A stretch of 64,000 bases of DNA, from the NCBI RefSeq assembly GCF_000214035.2, contig NZ_AFHG01000030.1, forward strand, positions 62,001 to 126,000. The letters run 5' to 3'. This document shows positions 1-8,487 of the stretch, one piece after another. Each line of letters starts with the position of its first letter. Positions within the stretch are counted from its first letter, which is position 1. The notes beneath the pieces are model-generated. The model did not search any database, was not told the DNA's origin, and saw only the letters and a program-made list of their open reading frames with translations. The stretch is from Methyloversatilis universalis FAM5 (lineage in GTDB: Bacteria > Pseudomonadota > Gammaproteobacteria > Burkholderiales > Rhodocyclaceae). The translations under genes were made by a program, and so were the position numbers.

Positions 1-747
1 CGGTCTGCGTTCCGCCCATGCGCGGTAAGGATGGCGCAGCGCCGGGTGCTCGGCCGGCGCGGCCGCCGCCAGCGCCTCCTCCATGGACCGGCCGTGCAGC
101 AGATGGAAGGCGAGGTCCGCGTACAGCGTGGCCGCCGCCGCCGTCTCCGTCCCCTTGTGGGTCAGCGCCACGTGTTCGGTGACCGCCGCCTGCAGCGCAT
201 CGCGGTCCTGCGCGTGGAACAGGATGAGCGGCGCCAGCGTGGCCAGCCCGCCGATGTGGATGTCCTCGACGCCGCAGTCCTCGACCTCGATACCCTGACC
301 GTAGTGACGGAAGAAGGCGCGGTGGCATTCCTCGACATAGGTGTCGCCGTGGCTGCCCGGGGTGAGCATGAAATCGACGTAGCGCCGCGCGTAGTCGTCG
401 CGGTCGTAGCGACCGCATTCCAGCAGCGATTCGGCCAGCAGCCGGGCCAGCTGCAGGTTCAGCGTGTTCTCGCCGGCGTGCAGGAACTGGTGGTAGTGGA
501 TGTCGCGCGGCCCGCTCCACCAGCGCTTCTGCTCGTGCAGGATGTCGTCGGTCGGCCCGGTGCAGGCGTACTGGCTGCGCCACAGGAAGCTGTCCGGATG
601 CGGGTTGTGCGGCGGCAGATAGCCGGTGATGTCGCCGTAGTCCTGCGGGATGCGTTCGCGGCTGTAGTACCAGTGCACCGGCATGGCCAGCGCGTCGGCG
701 ATGAAACCGCCCCACCAGGCGGCGTCGAAGCGTGCAGGATCGATCAT
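1..747 (-). CDS. ADP-ribosylglycohydrolase family protein (partial, 3' end outside window)
   Basis: The first 249 residues are visible and the gene runs off the left edge. The N-terminus (WGGFIADALAMPVHWYY) and a TDD motif near residue 65 match the ADP-ribosylglycohydrolase/DraG-like family, whose members remove ADP-ribose from proteins or small molecules using a dimetal centre. The usual C-terminal acidic metal motif would lie outside the window, so catalytic competence cannot be judged. The ATG shares one base with the stop codon of the PAP2 gene upstream (TGATG), which indicates translational coupling. It is the last visible gene of a tight run with lipid kinase, phosphoesterase and phosphatase genes. 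The family call is fairly sure; the substrate is unknown. Confidence 0.8.
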   Translation of the reverse strand, partial: MIDPARFDAAWWGGFIADALAMPVHWYYSRERIPQDYGDITGYLPPHNPHPDSFLWRSQYACTGPTDDILHEQKRWWSGPRDIHYHQFLHAGENTLNLQLARLLAESLLECGRYDRDDYARRYVDFMLTPGSHGDTYVEECHRAFFRHYGQGIEVEDCGVEDIHIGGLATLAPLILFHAQDRDALQAAVTEHVALTHKGTETAAAATLYADLAFHLLHGRSMEEALAAAAPAEHPALRHPYRAWAERRP

Positions 748-1553
748 CAATGTTTTCCGTCGGTTTGTATCGGCGCGCGTCTGCGTACCCATTCGGCCAC
801 CGTGATGCACAGCGCCAGCCAGGCGCTGCCCGAGCACAGCCCGGCCAGCACGTCGCTGGCGAAATGGACCTGCAGCACGATGCGGCTGAGGCCGGTGGTG
901 AGCGCGATCGCGACCGCGATCCACAGCACCGGCAGATGCCAGCGCGCAGGCAGCAGGCGCAGCGCCACCCAGGCGAGCACACCGTAGGCCACCAGCGTGC
1001 CCGAAGCGTGGCCGCTCGGGAAGCTCCAGCTTGTTTCGGCCGCGTAGCCATGCTCATGTACAGGGCGCACCCGCTGGAACATCGCCTTCAGGCTCACGTT
1101 CAGCAGCGAATTGCCGGCGATCGCGGCCACCCAGGTGGCGGCCAGCAGATGCTGTCTTCGCCACAGCAGCAGCAGTGCGCCGGTCACGCCGAGCGCGGTC
1201 AGCGTTTCGGTGTCGCCGAAACGGGTGAGCCGCGCGAACAGGTGCAGCGTATGTGCGTCCAGTGAACGGCTCAGTGCGCCGACCAGCGCATCGTCGAAAT
1301 CGACCAGCACGCTGCCGTTATTCACCGCCAGTGCCACTGCGGTAAAGCCGGCAGCGCCGTACAGCATGACGGTGATGCCGATCTGCGCCACCCGGCGGCG
1401 GCTGTATGCGCCGTTCGCATGCAGGCGCCCGTTGGCGAACTGCAGCGCGGTGACCAGCAGCAGAGCGCTGGCCAGCAGCGCGGCGTGCAGCAGCGGCAAC
1501 TGGCTGGCGATCAGGGCGGCCAGTGCTTCGGGCGAGGATGGAAAAGGGGGCAT
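747..1553 (-). CDS. PAP2-superfamily membrane phosphatase
   Basis: This 268-residue multi-membrane protein carries the three PAP2 (type 2 phosphatidic acid phosphatase) signatures in order: a KxxxxxxRP-type motif (KAMFQRVRP), PSGH, and an SR-x5-H-x3-D motif (SRIVLQVHFASD). Such enzymes dephosphorylate phosphatidate, undecaprenyl pyrophosphate or related lipid phosphates at the membrane. It lies 3 nt downstream of a metallophosphoesterase gene and overlaps the ADP-ribosylglycohydrolase gene by one base, and a diacylglycerol-kinase-like gene is in the same run. The cluster therefore contains both a lipid kinase and a candidate opposing lipid phosphatase. The exact lipid substrate cannot be read from sequence. 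Confidence 0.85.
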   Translation of the reverse strand: MPPFPSSPEALAALIASQLPLLHAALLASALLLVTALQFANGRLHANGAYSRRRVAQIGITVMLYGAAGFTAVALAVNNGSVLVDFDDALVGALSRSLDAHTLHLFARLTRFGDTETLTALGVTGALLLLWRRQHLLAATWVAAIAGNSLLNVSLKAMFQRVRPVHEHGYAAETSWSFPSGHASGTLVAYGVLAWVALRLLPARWHLPVLWIAVAIALTTGLSRIVLQVHFASDVLAGLCSGSAWLALCITVAEWVRRRAPIQTDGKH

Positions 1554-1556
1554 GGT

Positions 1557-2360
1557 TCAGTCGTTCAGGGGCAGGGCGCTCAGTGCAGCCAGTTCGAAGC
1601 GGTCATCGGCCGCGCGATAGTCCCAGCGTTCGACCGTGGCGACCCGCCGGCCGTGCGTCCGGCCGGCCCGGATCAGGTTGACCGAATTGCCGGCGTCGCG
1701 ACGGGTGCGGTGCGATACCGCGGTACCCGCCTGCACCGCCCACAGCGTCCGCTCTCCGTCCGGCAGCCGGCGCACCGATGGCAGATGGATGTGGCCGCCG
1801 AGTACCAGATCGGCGCCGGCTTCGCGCCAGCGGGCGATCGCTTCGCGGTGGCCGCGTACCCGGTTGTGCCTCTCGGTGTCGCGATTGACCGCCAGCGGAT
1901 GATGCAGCGCCACCACCTTCAGCACGGTATCGGCCGGCGTGGCCCGCAGCAGTTCGGCGGTCGCGGCGATCTGCACGGCCGACAGTTCGCCGTCGGAATG
2001 GCGCCAGCGGCGGGTGGAATCCAGCCCGATCAGGCGCATTCCGTCGACATCGGAGAGCGCATCGTGCGCCGGGCCGAATGCGCGACGGTAGCGGGCGTAT
2101 GGCGCGAACAGCCGCAGCGGCAGATGGAACAGCGGCAGATCGTGATTGCCGGGCAGCACCATGCGGTGCGCGATGCCCAGACTGTCGGCGAAGGCGCGGG
2201 CGGCGGCGAACTGCGCCGGCCGGGCGCGCTGGGTGAGGTCGCCGCTGAGCAGCAGCAGCCGCGGCTGTTCGGCCTGCGCCAGCCGGCGCAGCGCGGCGCA
2301 GACTTCGGGCTTTTCGGTACCGAAGTGCGGGTCGGACACCTGCAGCAGCAATGGGATCAC
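1557..2360 (-). CDS. Calcineurin-like metallophosphoesterase
   Basis: The 267-residue protein shows the metallophosphoesterase motif series: DPHFG near residue 10, GDLTQ near residue 40, GNHD near residue 70, HHPL in the middle and GGHIHLP toward the C-terminus. These supply the two-metal site used to hydrolyse phosphodiesters or phosphomonoesters. It resembles Icc/CpdA-type phosphodiesterases, but cAMP specificity is not proven. No signal peptide is visible, so it is probably cytoplasmic. It lies 10 nt downstream of the lipid kinase gene and 3 nt upstream of the PAP2 gene, so the genes are almost certainly co-transcribed. Confidence 0.85.
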   Translation of the reverse strand: MIPLLLQVSDPHFGTEKPEVCAALRRLAQAEQPRLLLLSGDLTQRARPAQFAAARAFADSLGIAHRMVLPGNHDLPLFHLPLRLFAPYARYRRAFGPAHDALSDVDGMRLIGLDSTRRWRHSDGELSAVQIAATAELLRATPADTVLKVVALHHPLAVNRDTERHNRVRGHREAIARWREAGADLVLGGHIHLPSVRRLPDGERTLWAVQAGTAVSHRTRRDAGNSVNLIRAGRTHGRRVATVERWDYRAADDRFELAALSALPLND

Positions 2361-2370
2361 GATGGCCGGG

Positions 2371-3321
2371 TCAAGCGGTTTCGTCGTCGGGCACGATCAG
2401 CGACAGCGCGTCGGGCAGTGCGCGGAATTCGATCGGCGCACGCATCCAGCTCACCTCGCCATCGGTCGCCACCTTGATGCGGCTGCGCCGGCGTCCGCGC
2501 CGCAGCACGCTCAGCCGCAGCGATGAAAAGCTGAAGGACTGTACCTCATCCGCCGCCCCGAGCCGGCCGAAAGCGCCGCGCGCCAGCAGCCACAGCATGG
2601 CCAGCCGGCCGGTGGGGCGCAGCGCCAGCGCGGCCAGCCGGCCCTGATCCAGCGCGTCGGCGCCGTCGAGGCCGGTCTGTTCGAGCTGCAGCCGGTTGTT
2701 GCCGACAAACAGCGTGGACGTATGCAGCGTGCGCAGGCGGCCGGCGTGTTCCATCTCGAGCGTCATCCGGCGATGACCGCGCAGCAGCGTCACCACACCG
2801 GCCCACAGCGCGACGACGCGGCTGCGGCCGAACTGGCGCTTCCAGTCCTCGCGGTTCTCCAGCAGTACCGGGTAGAGGCCCAGGCTGGCATTGACCAGGA
2901 AGATGCGGTCGTTGACGCGACCCACCTGCACGCTGCGCAGCCGCCCGTTCAGCAGCAGCTGCACGGCGGATTCGGTGTCCGCCGGAATGCCGTACTCGCG
3001 CGAGAAATAGTTGAAGGTGCCCTGGGGCAGCACACCGAAAGGCAGTCCGCTGCCGAGCACGGCCTGAGCCACGGCGTTGATGGTGCCGTCGCCGCCGGCC
3101 GCCACCACGATGCCCTGCTGCATGCGTGCTTCCTGCACCGCCTGCCAGGCCACGGCCGGCAGGCGACGGCCGTCCTGAACCGGCAGCACCCGATGGCGTC
3201 GGCCGGCCTCGCCCAGCAGCCTTTCGATCACCTCTCGCGTATGTCCGGCGTCCTGGCTGCCCGAGCCGGTGTTGAGCACGATGAACAGCGGAGCGTCGGC
3301 GGGTGAGCGGGCTGCGGGCAT
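2371..3321 (-). CDS. Diacylglycerol/lipid kinase family protein
   Basis: The 316-residue protein has the DAGK catalytic-domain pattern: an N-terminal NTGSGSQD nucleotide-binding loop and a GGDGTINAVA motif around residue 80. Bacterial members (YegS, DgkB, BmrU) phosphorylate diacylglycerol or related lipids with ATP. No transmembrane segment is visible. It begins at an ATG and heads a close-packed group with metallophosphoesterase, PAP2 phosphatase and ADP-ribosylglycohydrolase genes. A ketopantoate-reductase-like gene lies 55 bp upstream on the same strand. The family is clear; the lipid substrate is not. Confidence 0.85.
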   Translation of the reverse strand: MPAARSPADAPLFIVLNTGSGSQDAGHTREVIERLLGEAGRRHRVLPVQDGRRLPAVAWQAVQEARMQQGIVVAAGGDGTINAVAQAVLGSGLPFGVLPQGTFNYFSREYGIPADTESAVQLLLNGRLRSVQVGRVNDRIFLVNASLGLYPVLLENREDWKRQFGRSRVVALWAGVVTLLRGHRRMTLEMEHAGRLRTLHTSTLFVGNNRLQLEQTGLDGADALDQGRLAALALRPTGRLAMLWLLARGAFGRLGAADEVQSFSFSSLRLSVLRRGRRRSRIKVATDGEVSWMRAPIEFRALPDALSLIVPDDETA

Positions 3322-3376
3322 CGGTGTCCGTGATGATGACGATGGCCGCGCAGCCTACGCGGCCCGGGCGCATCGA

Positions 3377-4309
3377 TCAGCCAGCGGATTCCGACACGCG
3401 CCGCCGCCGGGCCTCGGCCGCCTGCAGGTGGGCGTGCGCCAGATCGAGCCAGGGCGTGGCCAGCGCATGCCGCGCGGCACGTGCGCGCAGATCGCCGAAG
3501 ATGTGCTCGGCTTCGGTCGGCGCGTCGCGCTGAAGGTCGCGCAGCATGGACGCGGTGAGCGTGGAGCCGGGCTGGGTCAGGGTGGCGCGGTAGTCCTCCA
3601 TCCGCGCGGGCGTGGGCGGATGACCGCAGGCGGTGGCGATGGACGCGCCCTCGGCCAGCAGGCCGGCGATCAGTGCCGGTCCGGCGCAGCTGTCCAGGAT
3701 GTCGCCGATGGTCGCGCGCATCAGGCAGGTGGCGCCGGCCAGCGTGGCGATGAAAACCAGCTTGTCCCACATCGCCTGTTCGATGTCGGCGGATACCGTG
3801 TAGTCCGGCGACAGCGCAGCCAGCCGGTCGCCCAGCGCGGCGATGACCGCCTGCTGTGCCGGGTCGCGTGCGCCGACGATCAGCTTTTCGGTGGCGTTCA
3901 GGTGGCGGATGCCGCCGTCTGCCTCCAGCGTGAGCGCGAGGTGGGCCACACCGCCGGCCACCCGCGCCCGGCCGAAGTGTGCGTCCAGCCGGTCGAGATG
4001 GGCGACACCGTTGAGCAGCGGCAGCACCACGGTGTGCGGGCCGACCGCCGGCGCGATCGCGGTCAGCGCCGAATCGAGGTCGTAGGCCTTGCACGACAGC
4101 AGTACGAGATCGAACGGGCTGTCGACTGCGGTCAGCAGCCGCGGGGTCACCGCCACGTCGCCCAGCGGGCTGTTCACCTTCAGGCCGCCCGCCTGCAATG
4201 CGGCGGCGCGCGCCGGCCGCACGAGAAAGGTGACGTCGCTGCCACCGGCCTGCAGCCGGGCGCCGAAATAGCCTCCGATGCCGCCGGCACCCAGTATCAG
4301 TATCCGCAT
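3377..4309 (-). CDS. 2-dehydropantoate 2-reductase (ketopantoate reductase family)
   Basis: The predicted protein is 310 residues. It begins MRILILGAGGIGGYFG, the NADP-binding Rossmann motif of the PanE/ApbA family, and contains the SCKAYD and MWDKLVF signatures near the cofactor and substrate sites. PanE reduces ketopantoate to pantoate for CoA biosynthesis, but many genomes carry several paralogues of unknown substrate, so the symbol is withheld. The ATG at 4309 is preceded by GGAG and starts exactly at the conserved N-terminus; a longer in-frame extension upstream has no family similarity and is rejected. Confidence 0.82.
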   Translation of the reverse strand: MRILILGAGGIGGYFGARLQAGGSDVTFLVRPARAAALQAGGLKVNSPLGDVAVTPRLLTAVDSPFDLVLLSCKAYDLDSALTAIAPAVGPHTVVLPLLNGVAHLDRLDAHFGRARVAGGVAHLALTLEADGGIRHLNATEKLIVGARDPAQQAVIAALGDRLAALSPDYTVSADIEQAMWDKLVFIATLAGATCLMRATIGDILDSCAGPALIAGLLAEGASIATACGHPPTPARMEDYRATLTQPGSTLTASMLRDLQRDAPTEAEHIFGDLRARAARHALATPWLDLAHAHLQAAEARRRRVSESAG

Positions 4310-4462
4310 CTTTCGGTCTCCATGGATGGCTGAGGGACGGTCCAGCATAAGCCGGTGCGGCGCGCGCTGTACGCCCTGCCCGGGCGCGTCCTGCGCACTG
4401 TGCCGGTACGCCCGGCGATACATTTGACGCGCTGGGGCGGCCCTTGCTCCGCAGCGACGGTG

Positions 4463-7400
4463 TCAGCCGGCCAGCTTCTTCATCAGTTCGCGCACTGCGG
4501 CCACCCGGGTGTCCAGATCGGGGCTGGCCTTCTTCCACGACAGACGGTCCTGACCGGCCAGCTTGAAGTTCCGGTCCTTCTGCACCAGCTGGATGATGCG
4601 TATCGGTTCGATCGGCGGATTCGGCACGAAGGTGAACAGGATCTGCGTTTCGTGGGCATCGATCTTCAGGATGCCCAGCGGCCTGGCGGCGATGCGCAGA
4701 CGGTGGGTTTCCAGCAGCGCGCGGGTCTGGTCCGGCATCTGGCCGAAGCGGTCCACCAGCTCTTCGCGCAGTTCGCCCAGTTCGTCGTCCTTCTCGCAGT
4801 TGGCCAGACGCTTGTACAGCGTGAGCCGCTCGTGCACGTCCGGGCAGTAGTCGGTGGGCAGCAGCGCCGGCATGTGCAGATTGATCTCCGACACGATGTC
4901 CAGCGGCTGGGTCAGGTCGCCGGCCTGTTCGCCCTTCTGCAGCGCCTTCACCGCGCTCTTGAGCATTTCGGTGTAAAGGTTGAAGCCGACCTCCTGCATT
5001 TCGCCGGACTGCGAATCGCCCAGCACCTCGCCGGCGCCGCGGATTTCCAGATCGTGCATGGCGAGGAAGAAGCCGGAGCCCAGCTCTTCCATCATCTGGA
5101 TGGCTTCGAGCCGGCGGCGGCCCTGTTCGGTCGGCTTGGCGTGCGCGTCGGTCAGCAGATAGGCGTAGGCCTGGTGGTGGCTGCGACCGACCCGGCCGCG
5201 CAGCTGGTGCAGCTGGGCCAGGCCGAAGCGGTCGGCGCGGTTGATGATGATGGTATTGGCGTTCGGGTTGTCGATGCCGGTTTCGATGATGGTGGTACAC
5301 AGCAGCAGGTTGTGCCTGCGCTGCGTGAACTCGCGCGTCACCCGCTCCAGCTCGCGCTCCGGCAGCTGGCCGTGGCCGACCACGATGCGTGCCTCCGGCA
5401 GCAGGTCGGCCAGACGGGTTTTCATCTCCTCGATGGTGTCGACCTCGTTGTGCAGGAAGTACACCTGGCCGCCGCGCTTGAATTCGCGCAGCACCGCCTC
5501 GCGGATGAGGCCGCGAGACCACGGGCTGACGAAGGTCTTGATTGCAAGCCGCTTCTGCGGCGCGGTGGCGATGACCGAGAAGTCGCGGATGCCTTCGAGC
5601 GACATGGCCAGCGTGCGCGGAATCGGCGTCGCGGTCAGCGTGAGCACGTCGACCTCCGCACGCAGCGCCTTCAGCGCCTCCTTCTGGCGCACGCCGAAGC
5701 GGTGTTCCTCGTCGATGATGACCAGGCCCAGACGGGCGAACTTCACGTCCTTCTGCAGCAGCCGGTGGGTGCCGATCAGCACGTCAATCTTGCCTTCGGC
5801 CGCTTCCTTCAGCGCCTGCGTCTGTTCCTTCGCGCTCTTGAAGCGCGAAATCTCGGCGATGCGCGCCGGCCATTCGTGCGCCACCTGGGCGAAGCGGTCG
5901 CTGAAGGTCTGGTAGTGCTGTTCGGCCAGCAGCGTGGTCGGCGCGAGCACCGCCACCTGCTTGCCGTCGGCCACTGCGACGAAGGCGGCGCGCAGCGCGA
6001 CTTCGGTCTTGCCGAAGCCGACGTCGCCGCACACCAGGCGGTCCATCGGCCGGCCCGAGGTCATGTCGCCGACCACCGCATTGATGGCATTGATCTGGTC
6101 CGGCGTTTCCTCGAAACCGAAACCTTCGGCGAAGGCGTCCATGTCGTGCTGTCTGAAGCCGAAGGTATGGCCCTTGCGTGCCGAGCGCTGGGCGTACAGC
6201 GCCAGCAGTTCGGCCGCGGTGTCACGCACCTGGGCGGCCGCCTTCTTCTTCGCCTTTTCCCACTGTCCGGAGCCGAGCTTGTGCAGATGCACCTGGTCGC
6301 CGGGCGCGCCGCTGTAGCGGCTGATCTGGTGCAGCTGGGACACCGGCACGTACAGCTTGTCGCCGTCGGCGTATTCCAGATGCAGGAATTCGGTTTCGCC
6401 TTCGCCGAGATCCATGTGCATCAGGCCGATATAGCGGCCGATGCCGTGCTGCAGATGCACCACCGGGTCGCCCACCTTCAGTTCGGTCAGGTCGCGCAGG
6501 AAGTTCTCGGCGGTCACCTTGCGGCCGTCGCGCTTGCTGCGCGAACGGGCCTGCGACGGGTAGAGCTCGCTTTCGGTCACCAGCGCCATCGGCGGCGCGG
6601 TGAGGGCGAAGCCCTCGGCCAGCGGGCCGACCACGATGGCCAGTTTCGCGTCGACGCCCAGTGCTGCGTCGAAGCTGTCGACCGCGATGTTGGGCAGGCC
6701 GTATTCGTTGAAATAGTCGGTCAGTGTTTCACGCCGGCCGGCCGATTCGGCCACCACCAGCACGCGCTGGGCCGCGATCAGCGCACGCAGCCGGAACAGC
6801 GGGTCGTCCGACTTGCGCTCGACCGCCACGTCCGGCAGCGCCGCGACATCGGCCACTTCGTCGCCGCGGCCCAGACGCACGATGGGCCGGTTGGCCAGCG
6901 ACACGTGGAACTGCTCTTCCGACAGGAAGAGGTCGGACGGCGGCAGGATGGGGCGGGCGCGCTCGCCCTTCATCAGGTCATGACGGCTTTTCGTGTCGCG
7001 CCAGAAGTCGGCGATCGCGTCATTCACCTCGAAATCGAGCGCCACCACCGCGTTGGCAGGCAGATAGTCGAACAGCGTGTCGGTGCGCTCGAAGAACAGC
7101 GGGATGTAGTACTCGATGCCAGCGCTGGGCACGCCGTTGGACACATCCTTGTAGATGGTGGACTTGGTCGGGTCGCCCTCGAAGGTTTCCCGGAAGCGCG
7201 AGCGGAAGGCCGCCCGCGCCTTGTCGTCCATCGGGAATTCGCGCGCCGGCAGCAGGCGGATTTCCTTTGTCGGAAATACGGTGCGCTGTGTATCGACGTC
7301 GAAGGTGCGGATGCTTTCGACCTCGTCGTCGAACAGGTCGATGCGGTAGGGCAGGGCGGAGCCGGTCGGATAGAGGTCGACCAGGCCGCCGCGCACGCTG

Positions 7401-7897
7401 TACTCGCCCGGTGCCACCACCTGGGTGACCGCGCTGTAGCCGGCCACCGTGAGCTGCAGCCGCAGGCCTTCGACGTCGAGCTTCGATCCCTGCTGCACGA
7501 AAAAGGTGTGGGCGGCCAGGTATTCGCGCGGTGCCAGCCGGTACAGCGCGGTCGAGGCCGGTACCACCAGCACGTCCAGTTCGCCGCGCATCAGCGCGTA
7601 CAGCGTTTCCAGCCGCTCGGACACCAGATCGGCGTGCGGCGAGAACTGGTCGTAGGGCAGGGTTTCCCAGTCCGGCAGCTGGAAGGCGCGCAGGCCCGGG
7701 GCGAACCAGCGGATTTCGTCGAGCAGGCGCTGGGCGTCCATCGGGCGGGCGGCCACGATGACCAGCGGCGCGCCCAGGTCGCGGGCAAGCTGGCCCAGGG
7801 CGAGGGCCTGGGCGCCGCCCGGCAGTTTCGGCCAGTCGGTACGGCCGCCGGCGCGCGGCCGGGGAAGGCGGGACAGCAGGGAGGGCGATGAAGTCAT
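4463..7897 (-). CDS. mfd: Transcription-repair coupling factor Mfd
   Basis: The 1144-residue length matches Mfd. It removes RNA polymerase stalled at DNA lesions and recruits UvrA. The N-terminal third is the UvrB-homology region. It is followed by the RNA-polymerase-interacting domain (VGDPVVHLQHGIGRY) and the RecG-like translocase with Walker A GDVGFGKTEVALRA, DEEH, and TLTATPIPRTLAMSL. The C-terminal TRCF domain is complete. The start is the ATG at 7897. It appears monocistronic, with about 150 bp to the PanE-like gene and about 100 bp to the pyrophosphohydrolase gene. Another nucleotide-excision repair gene, uvrB, is also in the window but about 47 kb away. Confidence 0.97.
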   Translation of the reverse strand: MTSSPSLLSRLPRPRAGGRTDWPKLPGGAQALALGQLARDLGAPLVIVAARPMDAQRLLDEIRWFAPGLRAFQLPDWETLPYDQFSPHADLVSERLETLYALMRGELDVLVVPASTALYRLAPREYLAAHTFFVQQGSKLDVEGLRLQLTVAGYSAVTQVVAPGEYSVRGGLVDLYPTGSALPYRIDLFDDEVESIRTFDVDTQRTVFPTKEIRLLPAREFPMDDKARAAFRSRFRETFEGDPTKSTIYKDVSNGVPSAGIEYYIPLFFERTDTLFDYLPANAVVALDFEVNDAIADFWRDTKSRHDLMKGERARPILPPSDLFLSEEQFHVSLANRPIVRLGRGDEVADVAALPDVAVERKSDDPLFRLRALIAAQRVLVVAESAGRRETLTDYFNEYGLPNIAVDSFDAALGVDAKLAIVVGPLAEGFALTAPPMALVTESELYPSQARSRSKRDGRKVTAENFLRDLTELKVGDPVVHLQHGIGRYIGLMHMDLGEGETEFLHLEYADGDKLYVPVSQLHQISRYSGAPGDQVHLHKLGSGQWEKAKKKAAAQVRDTAAELLALYAQRSARKGHTFGFRQHDMDAFAEGFGFEETPDQINAINAVVGDMTSGRPMDRLVCGDVGFGKTEVALRAAFVAVADGKQVAVLAPTTLLAEQHYQTFSDRFAQVAHEWPARIAEISRFKSAKEQTQALKEAAEGKIDVLIGTHRLLQKDVKFARLGLVIIDEEHRFGVRQKEALKALRAEVDVLTLTATPIPRTLAMSLEGIRDFSVIATAPQKRLAIKTFVSPWSRGLIREAVLREFKRGGQVYFLHNEVDTIEEMKTRLADLLPEARIVVGHGQLPERELERVTREFTQRRHNLLLCTTIIETGIDNPNANTIIINRADRFGLAQLHQLRGRVGRSHHQAYAYLLTDAHAKPTEQGRRRLEAIQMMEELGSGFFLAMHDLEIRGAGEVLGDSQSGEMQEVGFNLYTEMLKSAVKALQKGEQAGDLTQPLDIVSEINLHMPALLPTDYCPDVHERLTLYKRLANCEKDDELGELREELVDRFGQMPDQTRALLETHRLRIAARPLGILKIDAHETQILFTFVPNPPIEPIRIIQLVQKDRNFKLAGQDRLSWKKASPDLDTRVAAVRELMKKLAG

Positions 7898-7999
7898 GAG
7901 CGGGCAGAGCGGTGGGGCGCCGGAAAGTTCAGGCGCCGCCGGTGACGGCAGAGGCGGGATTATCGCGGAAACGGCCGGCCTGCTGCGCCCGGCAGACGC

Positions 8000-8362
8000 T
8001 CATTCGTACTCGTCGTACTTGCGTGCGTCGCCGCGCACCCGGTCCGCCGGGTATTTCTCCCGGTTCAGCTGCATCTTCTCGGCCACCGCGGCCGGCAGGT
8101 CGATGTCCAGCACGTCGGCCAGGCGCACCAGATAGACCAGCACGTCGGCCAGTTCGTGGCCAACCGCGGTGCGCTTGTCGTCGGCCAGTTCGCGGCCGGT
8201 GGGCAGCCACTGGAAATGTTCCATCACCTCGGCGGCCTCGATGCTCATCGCCATCGCCAGATTCTTGGGCGTGTGGAACTGTGCCCAGTCGCGTTCATCG
8301 ACGAACTGGCGGACGAGGTCACGCAGGCGGTCGAGGCGGGCGGTGTCGGCGTCATGCGGCAT
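8000..8362 (-). CDS. MazG-like nucleotide pyrophosphohydrolase
   Basis: This is a small all-alpha protein of the MazG/dCTPase-like family, with ERDWAQFHTPKNLAMAMSIE followed by EAAEVMEHF and a later GHELADVLVYLVRLAD segment. The EAAE and ELAD pairs supply the magnesium ligands. Such enzymes hydrolyse nucleoside triphosphates to monophosphates and can clean the nucleotide pool. The ATG at 8362 gives 120 residues, the usual size. A TTG at 8401 has a better Shine-Dalgarno (GGAGG, 7 nt away) and would add 13 residues, so the start is uncertain. The gene diverges from kup. Confidence 0.85.
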   Translation of the reverse strand: MPHDADTARLDRLRDLVRQFVDERDWAQFHTPKNLAMAMSIEAAEVMEHFQWLPTGRELADDKRTAVGHELADVLVYLVRLADVLDIDLPAAVAEKMQLNREKYPADRVRGDARKYDEYE

Positions 8363-8487
8363 GGTCTGTGTCGAGTTGTGGCAGGTGTGCGATTGTTGCA
8401 AAACTGCCCCTCCGCGTCGCCGTCAAGACTTGATCTTGCCAATGGTGCGGCGCAGTATCGGCAGCCTCTCTTACGCCCAGATACCCG

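Noticed and set aside
747-3321. A defence system suggested by the ADP-ribosylglycohydrolase and phosphoesterase genes
   Set aside because: No toxin, nuclease or ADP-ribosyltransferase is present, and the lipid kinase/PAP2 neighbours fit housekeeping lipid metabolism better.
4355-7891. 1178-codon open frame on the plus strand over mfd
   Set aside because: It is antisense to mfd, its composition is Arg/His/Gln-rich without any domain, and such frames are expected opposite GC-rich genes.
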